Source: Urechidicola vernalis (GTDB taxonomy: Bacteria > Bacteroidota > Bacteroidia > Flavobacteriales > Flavobacteriaceae). Taken from it: 64,000 bases of DNA. The position numbers and the translations under genes are program-made. The stretch is from positions 744,001 through 808,000 of the forward strand of contig NZ_JAVRHV010000001.1 of the NCBI RefSeq assembly GCF_031846385.1. The letters are read 5' to 3'. How positions within the stretch are numbered: the first letter of the stretch is position 1; every line of letters begins with the position of its first letter. The notes under the pieces were generated by a model. It was given only the letters and a program-made list of their open reading frames with translations, was not told the DNA's origin and searched no databases. Positions 58,327-64,000 of this stretch are shown here, one piece after another.

Positions 58327-60861
58327 ATGGATGATAATTTTTCACAAAAGGTTAAAGATGTAATTGCATACAGCAAGGAAGAAGCATTAAGGTTGGGACA
58401 TGATTTTATAGGAACAGAACATCTTGTTTTAGGACTGTTAAGAAAACGTGATGGAAAGGCCATTGATATTCTTAATTCTCTTGGTGTTAATTTGGAACAT
58501 TTAAGAAATAAAATAGAGTTGTTAAGTCCGGCTAATCCAATAGTACCATCTGGCAACGAAAAAAAGAACTTGCATTTAACAAAGCAAGCAGAAAAAGCAT
58601 TAAAAACTACATTTCTTGAAGCCAAATTATATAAAAGTGACGCTATAAACACGGCGCATTTATTATTGTGTATTTTAAGAAACGAGAATGACCCAACAAC
58701 AAAATTACTTCAAAAATTTGAAGTAGATTATGAAGAAGTCAAAGCACTTTTTCAACAATTATTTTTAGATGAAACTTTACCGGATATACCAATAGCTGAA
58801 ACTCCTTCTGATGACGAGTTTGAAGAAGAAAAATCAAATCCATTTGAACAGCAACCGAAAGAGAAAGCCAAAGCCAAGTCCAAAACACCTGTTCTCGATA
58901 ATTTTGGACGTGATTTAACGCGCTTAGCCGAAGAAAACAAGTTAGACCCCGTAGTTGGCAGACAAAAGGAAATAGAGCGTGTTTCTCAAATTTTAAGTCG
59001 ACGTAAAAAAAATAACCCAATGCTTATTGGAGAGCCAGGAGTTGGAAAATCTGCAATTGCTGAAGGATTGGCTTTGAGAATTGTGCAACGTAAGGTTTCT
59101 AGAATACTATTTAACAAACGATTAGTTTCTCTAGATTTAGCCAGCTTGGTAGCAGGTACAAAATACAGAGGCCAGTTCGAAGAACGCATGAAAGCCTTAA
59201 TGAATGAATTGGAAAAAAATTCTGACATCATTTTATTTATTGATGAGATTCATACCATTGTTGGGGCTGGAGGTGCAACTGGTTCACTCGATGCGTCTAA
59301 CATGTTGAAACCAGCATTGGCTCGAGGTGAGATTCAGTGTATTGGTGCTACAACATTAGATGAATTTAGAACAAATATTGAAAAAGATGGAGCTTTAGAA
59401 AGACGTTTCCAAAAGGTAATTGTCGAACCTACATCTGTTGAAGAAACTGTAGAAATCCTTCACAATATAAAAGACAAATACGAAGCACATCATAATGTTG
59501 ATTATACAGATGATGCAATTGAGGCATGTGTTAAGTTAACAAATAGATATATGACAGACCGTTATTTACCGGACAAGGCCATAGATGCCTTAGATGAAGC
59601 TGGGTCTCGAATTCATATCACCAACATTGTTGTCCCTAAAGATGTGCTTGAATTAGAAAGTCAGTTAGAACAAGTTCGTTTAGATAAAACGAGTGCTGTA
59701 ACCGGACAAAAATATGAAGAAGCCGCGAAGTTAAGAGACGATGAAAAGCGTATCGAAACTACTTTACAAAAGGCGCAAAAAGAATGGGAGGAAGCCTCTA
59801 AACTGAACAGAGAAATTGTAACTGAAGATAATGTTGCAGAGGTTGTTTCAATGATGACGGGTATTCCCGTTAATAGAGTGGCTGAAGCAGAAAGTTCTCG
59901 TTTAAGCGAATTGCCTAATCTTATTAAAGGGAAGGTTATTGGACAAGATGAGGCCGTGGCAAAAGTCGTAAAAGCAATTCAACGAAATAGAGTTGGTCTA
60001 AAAGATCCAAATAAACCAATTGGCTCGTTTATTTTCTTAGGACAAACAGGAGTTGGAAAGACACAATTGGCAAAAATTTTAGCAAGAGAATTATTCGATA
60101 GTGATGATGCTTTAGTTAGAATTGACATGAGTGAATATATGGAGAAGTTTGCGATTTCTAGGTTAATTGGTGCACCTCCAGGTTATGTAGGATACGAAGA
60201 GGGAGGACAATTAACTGAAAAAATAAGACGCAAGCCTTATGCTGTTGTTCTTTTAGATGAGATTGAAAAGGCGCATCCAGATGTATTTAACATGCTTTTA
60301 CAAGTTTTGGATGATGGTTACATTACCGATAGCCTTGGAAGAAAAATTGATTTTAGGAACACCATTATAATTATGACCTCAAACATTGGTTCACGCCAAT
60401 TAAAAGACTTTGGTTCTGGTGTAGGTTTTGGAACAGCATCGAAGAAAGAGCAAGCAGATGCTCATGCAAAGAGTGTTATTGAAAACGCGTTAAAGAAATC
60501 GTTTGCTCCTGAGTTTTTAAATAGAATTGATGATGTAATTGTATTCAATGCTTTAGAGAAAAATGACATTCATGCCATTATCGATATTGAATTGGAAAAA
60601 TTATTAAAACGAATTTCAGGTCTTGGTTATACGCTGAATCTATCTGACAAGGCGAAAGACTTTATTGCAGATAAAGGATTTGACAAACAGTACGGGGCAC
60701 GCCCTCTTAATAGAGCAATTCAGAAATATATAGAAGATGCTTTGGCACAAGAAATAGTAAATTCTAAACTTTCTGAAGGTGATATTATTTCTATGGAGTT
60801 GGACGAAAAGAGCAATGAACTTTCCATAAAAATTAAAAAAGGTAAGAACCCTGTGGAATAA
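58327..60861 (+). CDS. clpC: ATP-dependent Clp protease ATP-binding subunit ClpC
   Basis: This 844-residue Hsp100 unfoldase feeds substrates to ClpP. The N-terminal Clp-N domain (about 1-145; two repeats, EALRLGHDFIGTEHLVLGLL) is followed by AAA module 1 (GEPGVGKSA, about 235-243; LFIDEIHT). The middle domain contains a UVR-like segment (GQKYEEAAKLRDDEKRIE). AAA module 2 has GQTGVGKTQ and VVLLDEIEKAHPD. The middle domain distinguishes ClpC from ClpA. No ctsR or mcsA/B genes are adjacent. TAAATTTA about 40 bp upstream of the ATG is a near-consensus -7 box. Confidence 0.95.
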   Translation: MDDNFSQKVKDVIAYSKEEALRLGHDFIGTEHLVLGLLRKRDGKAIDILNSLGVNLEHLRNKIELLSPANPIVPSGNEKKNLHLTKQAEKALKTTFLEAKLYKSDAINTAHLLLCILRNENDPTTKLLQKFEVDYEEVKALFQQLFLDETLPDIPIAETPSDDEFEEEKSNPFEQQPKEKAKAKSKTPVLDNFGRDLTRLAEENKLDPVVGRQKEIERVSQILSRRKKNNPMLIGEPGVGKSAIAEGLALRIVQRKVSRILFNKRLVSLDLASLVAGTKYRGQFEERMKALMNELEKNSDIILFIDEIHTIVGAGGATGSLDASNMLKPALARGEIQCIGATTLDEFRTNIEKDGALERRFQKVIVEPTSVEETVEILHNIKDKYEAHHNVDYTDDAIEACVKLTNRYMTDRYLPDKAIDALDEAGSRIHITNIVVPKDVLELESQLEQVRLDKTSAVTGQKYEEAAKLRDDEKRIETTLQKAQKEWEEASKLNREIVTEDNVAEVVSMMTGIPVNRVAEAESSRLSELPNLIKGKVIGQDEAVAKVVKAIQRNRVGLKDPNKPIGSFIFLGQTGVGKTQLAKILARELFDSDDALVRIDMSEYMEKFAISRLIGAPPGYVGYEEGGQLTEKIRRKPYAVVLLDEIEKAHPDVFNMLLQVLDDGYITDSLGRKIDFRNTIIIMTSNIGSRQLKDFGSGVGFGTASKKEQADAHAKSVIENALKKSFAPEFLNRIDDVIVFNALEKNDIHAIIDIELEKLLKRISGLGYTLNLSDKAKDFIADKGFDKQYGARPLNRAIQKYIEDALAQEIVNSKLSEGDIISMELDEKSNELSIKIKKGKNPVE

Positions 60862-60885
60862 AAACGTGATCATAAACGAATAATG

Positions 60886-60915
60886 GCCTTCTGATTTAAT
60901 TAGAAGGCTTTTTTA
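60886..60915 (+). terminator. Terminator of clpC
   Basis: GCCTTCT, a GATTTAATT loop, and AGAAGGC followed by TTTTTTA: a short GC-rich hairpin with a T tract, 25 bp after the clpC stop codon. Confidence 0.85.
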
Positions 60916-60970
60916 TGCCATAAACTTTCACTTTTTATGATTAACTTAGTGTCGTCCAAAATATTAACAA

Positions 60971-61408
60971 ATGAAATACACGATAGAAATCGAAATAAAC
61001 CTTCCAAGAAAAAGAGTTATAGATCTTTTTGACAATCCAGAAAACATGAAGCACTGGCAAGAAGGTTTTATAAGTTTTACACCATTAGACGGAGTGCCAG
61101 GAGAAGTCGGGTCAACAGCAGAACTTAAATATAAAACCGGGAAAAGAGCATTTGAACTTGTCGAAACTATTATTGTTAATAATTTCCCAGATGAATTTTC
61201 TGCATCATATAAAACAACAGGAATGACAAATTATATTAACAACTATTTTATTGAAGTTGATGAAAATACAACAAGGTGGATTTCAGAAAACAAATGCTAT
61301 GCCAGAGGAATCGTAAAGTTAATGACACTTATTATGCCAGGAACCTTTAAAAAATATTCAATGAAATTCCTGAAGGACTTCAAGAATTTTGCAGAATCTA
61401 AAAACTAA
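60971..61408 (+). CDS. SRPBCC family protein
   Basis: This 145-residue START-like protein has MKYTIEIEINLPRKRVIDLF (polyketide-cyclase-like N-terminal strand and helix), NPENMKHWQEGFISF, and a C-terminal helix KKYSMKFLKDFKNFAES. The family forms a ligand-binding cavity; the ligand is unknown. It is monocistronic between the clpC terminator and a strong terminator of its own. It is distinct in sequence from the SRPBCC protein encoded at 49188. Confidence 0.87.
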   Translation: MKYTIEIEINLPRKRVIDLFDNPENMKHWQEGFISFTPLDGVPGEVGSTAELKYKTGKRAFELVETIIVNNFPDEFSASYKTTGMTNYINNYFIEVDENTTRWISENKCYARGIVKLMTLIMPGTFKKYSMKFLKDFKNFAESKN

Positions 61409-61421
61409 ATTCAATTGAAAT

Positions 61422-61457
61422 AAAAAAAAGGCTCGCATTTGCGAGCCTTTTTTTTAT
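61422..61457. terminator. Bidirectional terminator
   Basis: AAAAAAAAGGCTCGC, an ATTT loop, and GCGAGCCTTTTTTTT form the hairpin between the convergent SRPBCC gene and the 55-residue membrane-protein gene. Confidence 0.92.
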
Positions 61458-61476
61458 TATTATTTTTCAATATTAG

Positions 61477-61644
61477 TTATTCTTCAATAACCGCTTTTTC
61501 TGTTTTCTTCAATTTCCACTCTTCTCTTAAATAACCTATAATCCAATATGGAATTACAAAAGTTAATAAGAAAATCATTAGCCAAAATCCCATCGTGAAA
61601 ATGCCTAAAAAAAGTAAAAATCCTGAATATTGAGAAAAGTCCAT
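61477..61644 (-). CDS. Small membrane protein, 55 residues
   Basis: The frame runs from ATG 61644 to TAA 61477. The product starts MDFSQYSGFLLFLGIFTMGF, continues WLMIFLLTFVIPYWIIGYLR and ends EEWKLKKTEKAVIEE. There are one or two closely spaced transmembrane helices, then a charged cytoplasmic tail; a positive cluster (LKKTEK) after the helix fits a cytoplasmic C-terminus. The strand, the ATG and the terminator just after the stop support a real gene. No family is recognised. It is divergent from fumC. Confidence 0.72.
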   Translation of the reverse strand: MDFSQYSGFLLFLGIFTMGFWLMIFLLTFVIPYWIIGYLREEWKLKKTEKAVIEE

Positions 61645-61731
61645 TTGTTTCGTTTTTATGATGCGTCAAAATTACTATTTATTTTTTATTTAATCCAATA
61701 GATTTTTACAATTTTTTAATTCCAATATCCT

Positions 61732-61739
61732 TAAATTTG
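61732..61739 (+). promoter_or_regulatory. Promoter -7 box of fumC
   Basis: TAAATTTG is a perfect TAnnTTTG box, 26 bp before the fumC ATG; no clear -33 TTTG is seen. Confidence 0.6.
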
Positions 61740-61765
61740 CATCACAATTTTTTAGTATAATTAAG

Positions 61766-63163
61766 ATGGAATACAGAATAGAAAAAGACACAATGGGAAC
61801 CGTAAATGTTCCTGCTAATAAGTATTGGGGCGCACAAACTGAACGTTCTAGAAACAATTTTAAAATCGGTGCAGAAGCATCTATGCCTTTAGAGGTAGTG
61901 TATGGTTTCGCCTTTTTAAAGAAAGCTGCGGCCTATACAAATTGTGATCTTGGTGTATTACCATCAGAAAAAAGAGATTTAATCGCGGCAGTTTGTGACG
62001 AAATATTAGAAGGTAAACATGACAATCAGTTTCCTTTAGTGATTTGGCAAACTGGTTCTGGAACACAAAGTAACATGAATGTTAATGAAGTTGTTGCCAA
62101 CAGAGCACATGAAATTGTTGGTAAAGTTATTGGTGAAGGAGAAAAAACCATTCAACCTAATGATGATGTGAATAAATCTCAATCGTCTAATGACACCTTC
62201 CCTACCGGAATGCATATTGCTTGTTACAAAATGGTGGTTGAAACTACGATTCCTGGAGTAGAAAAATTACGTGATACTTTTAAAGAAAAAGCAGAAGCAT
62301 TTAAAGATGTAGTGAAAATTGGAAGAACTCATTTAATGGATGCAACACCATTAACTGTTGGACAAGAGTTTTCTGGCTATGTATCACAACTAAATCACGG
62401 GCTAAAAGCGTTAAATAACACACTTGAGCATTTATCAGAATTAGCATTAGGTGGTACGGCTGTTGGAACTGGTTTAAATACTCCAGCCGGTTATGATGTG
62501 TTAGTTGCAAAATACATTGCAGAATTTACGGGGCAACCTTTTATAACTGCAGAAAACAAATTTGAAGCCTTAGCGGCACACGATGCAATTGTAGAAACGC
62601 ATGGTGCATTAAAACAATTGGCAGTTTCACTAAATAAGATTGCTAACGATATTAGAATGATGGCATCAGGGCCTAGATCTGGAATTGGAGAGTTAATTAT
62701 TCCGGCAAACGAACCAGGATCTTCAATTATGCCTGGAAAAGTAAACCCAACTCAATGTGAAGCATTAACGATGGTTTGTGCACAAGTAATGGGGAATGAC
62801 GTTGCTGTTACTGTTGGCGGTACTCAAGGCCATTATGAACTAAACGTATTTAAACCAATGATGGCGGCTAATCTTTTACAATCTGCTCGATTAATTGGAG
62901 ATGCTTGTGTTTCTTTTAGTGATAATTGCGCTATTGGAATAGAACCAAATCACAAAGTAATTAAAGAGTTATTGAATAATTCACTAATGCTCGTTACTGC
63001 ATTAAACACCAAAATTGGATATTATAAAGCTGCAGAAATTGCAAATACCGCACACGAGAATGGCACTACTTTAAAAGAAGAAGCCATTAGATTAGGTTAT
63101 GTTTCTGCCGAAGACTATGATGCATGGGTAAAACCAGAAGGCATGACCGGAGGTCTTAAATAA
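61766..63163 (+). CDS. fumC: Fumarate hydratase, class II
   Basis: This 465-residue TCA-cycle enzyme interconverts fumarate and malate without an iron-sulfur cluster. Family signatures are GSGTQSNMNVNEV, NKSQSSNDTFPTGMHI (catalytic-site region), GRTHLMDATPLTVGQE and the fumarate-lyase signature GSSIMPGKVNPTQ. The length is normal for the homotetrameric class II enzyme. It is cytosolic and monocistronic, with its own promoter box and a downstream hairpin terminator. Confidence 0.97.
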   Translation: MEYRIEKDTMGTVNVPANKYWGAQTERSRNNFKIGAEASMPLEVVYGFAFLKKAAAYTNCDLGVLPSEKRDLIAAVCDEILEGKHDNQFPLVIWQTGSGTQSNMNVNEVVANRAHEIVGKVIGEGEKTIQPNDDVNKSQSSNDTFPTGMHIACYKMVVETTIPGVEKLRDTFKEKAEAFKDVVKIGRTHLMDATPLTVGQEFSGYVSQLNHGLKALNNTLEHLSELALGGTAVGTGLNTPAGYDVLVAKYIAEFTGQPFITAENKFEALAAHDAIVETHGALKQLAVSLNKIANDIRMMASGPRSGIGELIIPANEPGSSIMPGKVNPTQCEALTMVCAQVMGNDVAVTVGGTQGHYELNVFKPMMAANLLQSARLIGDACVSFSDNCAIGIEPNHKVIKELLNNSLMLVTALNTKIGYYKAAEIANTAHENGTTLKEEAIRLGYVSAEDYDAWVKPEGMTGGLK

Positions 63164-63186
63164 AAGACTTCAATTCAAATCTTAAT

Positions 63187-63221
63187 CAAAGGCGTAATGA
63201 ATATTCATTGCGCCTTTTTTG
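63187..63221 (+). terminator. Terminator of fumC
   Basis: AAAGGCGTAATGAAT pairs with ATTCATTGCGCCTTTTTT (one T-G wobble) to give a long stem with a T tract, 24 bp after the fumC stop. Confidence 0.9.
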
Positions 63222-63229
63222 TACTTTTG
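63222..63229 (+). promoter_or_regulatory. Promoter -7 box of hutI
   Basis: TACTTTTG is a perfect TAnnTTTG box, 15 bp before the hutI ATG (63245), immediately after the fumC terminator. Confidence 0.6.
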
Positions 63230-63244
63230 AACAAACAATTTTCT

Positions 63245-64000
63245 ATGATAACATTAATAATTAACATCAAAGAACTTTTACAGGTTAGAGCATCTAATAT
63301 ATCTAAAGTTTCAGGAGCAGAAATGAAAATTTTGCCAACTATTAAAAATGCTTTTATCCTGATAAAAGATGGACGCATTTCAGATTTTGGACTTATGGAA
63401 AGTCTTCCTAAAATAAACGCAGATAAAATTATTGATGCTACCGGAAAAATAGTACTGCCATCTTGGTGCGATTCTCATACTCATATTGTGTATGCCGGAA
63501 ATAGAGAGCAAGAGTTTGTTGCAAGGGTTAACGGAGCTACATATGAAGAAATTGCCGCTTCGGGAGGCGGAATTTTAAATTCCGCGAAAACTTTACAAGC
63601 TACTTCTGAAGAAGAATTATACAAACAATCGGCTAAAAGGTTAGAGGAAGTAATTCAACTAGGGACAGGAGCAGTTGAAATAAAATCGGGCTATGGCTTA
63701 ACTATAGAGGCTGAATTAAAAATGCTCCGTGTCATTCAAAAATTGAATGATAATTATCCTGTTGAAATTAAAGCAACTTATTTGGCAGCACATGCTATTC
63801 CTAAAAATTACAATGGAAATTCCGAAGCATATATCGATGACGTAATTTCAAAATTTTTACCAGTTGTTGCTAAAGAAAAATTAGCAGAATTTATTGATGT
63901 ATTTTGTGAAACTGGCTATTTCAGTGTCGATGACACCAATAAATTACTCAAAGAAGCTAAAGCCTATAACTTAACTCCAAAAATTCATGTAAACCAATTT
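63245..64000 (+). CDS. hutI: Imidazolonepropionase, partial (runs off window)
   Basis: These are the first 252 residues of imidazolonepropionase, the third enzyme of histidine degradation, which opens the imidazolone ring. KIVLPSWCDSHTHIVYAGNR contains the His-x-His zinc ligands of the amidohydrolase superfamily. Further family motifs are SGGGILNSAKTL, GTGAVEIKSGYGL, and KATYLAAHAIPKN with a metal-ligand His. The start ATG at 63245 follows a promoter box. Its product ultimately leads to formiminoglutamate, the substrate of FtcD (25572-27263), but the two genes are 36 kb apart. Confidence 0.95.
   Translation, partial: MITLIINIKELLQVRASNISKVSGAEMKILPTIKNAFILIKDGRISDFGLMESLPKINADKIIDATGKIVLPSWCDSHTHIVYAGNREQEFVARVNGATYEEIAASGGGILNSAKTLQATSEEELYKQSAKRLEEVIQLGTGAVEIKSGYGLTIEAELKMLRVIQKLNDNYPVEIKATYLAAHAIPKNYNGNSEAYIDDVISKFLPVVAKEKLAEFIDVFCETGYFSVDDTNKLLKEAKAYNLTPKIHVNQF

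Overview
This window looks like a chromosomal segment of a low-GC member of the Flavobacteriaceae (Bacteroidota). The support is: promoters of the Bacteroidota type (a TAnnTTTG box about 7 bp before transcription start), bacillithiol rather than glutathione synthesis (bshB1), an M23 peptidase next to a TonB-dependent receptor with a carboxypeptidase-like N-terminal domain, secreted proteins with short signal peptides ending in FSQ/YSQ, TTG starts, and protein families typical of that group (DUF1835, DUF2520, DUF3108, ribonuclease Y). I found no phage, insertion sequence, CRISPR array, toxin-antitoxin pair or recognisable defence system.

Region 1 (1-25.4 kb, all on the minus strand) is one long surface-polysaccharide operon read from about 25.4 kb towards position 1 and running off the window. 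It opens with a nucleotide-sugar dehydrogenase (TviB type) and a uronate 4-epimerase. Next come an ABC exporter (Wzm permease; Wzt ATPase with a C-terminal glycan-recognition-type domain), a PAPS-type sulfotransferase, a DegT aminotransferase with a NeuD-type acyltransferase and a GT56 (WecF-like) transferase, and a SAM methyltransferase. There are 14 glycosyltransferases in all: ten GT2, three GT4 and one GT56. Two proteins belong to the asparagine-synthase family, one complete and one without the glutaminase half. My reading is an exported O-antigen or capsule glycan containing uronic acid (probably partly amidated), a 4-amino-4,6-dideoxyhexose and possibly sulfate. Most genes overlap or nearly touch. 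The three clearest gaps (2907-3353, 8741-8896, 24077-24122) each hold a different short extragenic repeat.

Region 2 (25.4-43 kb) is housekeeping: ftcD and a GNAT acetyltransferase, aroQ, xerD, ribonuclease Y, a 6S RNA candidate, zapA with a coiled-coil partner, an M23 peptidase, a TonB-dependent receptor, a DUF3108 protein, a peroxiredoxin, an endonuclease III without iron-sulfur cysteines, an ECF sigma factor followed by a 46-residue small gene, uvrA and a TPR protein.

Region 3 (43-64 kb) holds tRNA-His, bshB1, a secreted plant-type leucine-rich-repeat protein, a glutathione-peroxidase homologue, DUF2520 and KdsC-like genes, small secreted and SRPBCC proteins, a tRNA-Ser/Pro/Arg cluster, a PgpH-type HD hydrolase, a thiolase, an NlpC/P60 peptidase, a TPR protein, gyrA, clpC, a 55-residue membrane protein, fumC and the start of hutI. 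Convergent genes are separated by clear hairpin terminators with A and T tracts. TAnnTTTG boxes lie just upstream of many starts and decide several of them (uvrA, gyrA, ftcD, the glutathione peroxidase, the DUF1835 gene). In a few genes the box lies only 4-5 nt before the AUG, which predicts leaderless or nearly leaderless mRNAs.

The least explained observations are the 6S RNA with its closing stem, the small gene behind the sigma factor, the repeats in the operon gaps and inside one glycosyltransferase, the paired asparagine-synthase-like proteins, and the predicted leaderless promoters. None amounts to a demonstrably new system from sequence alone.
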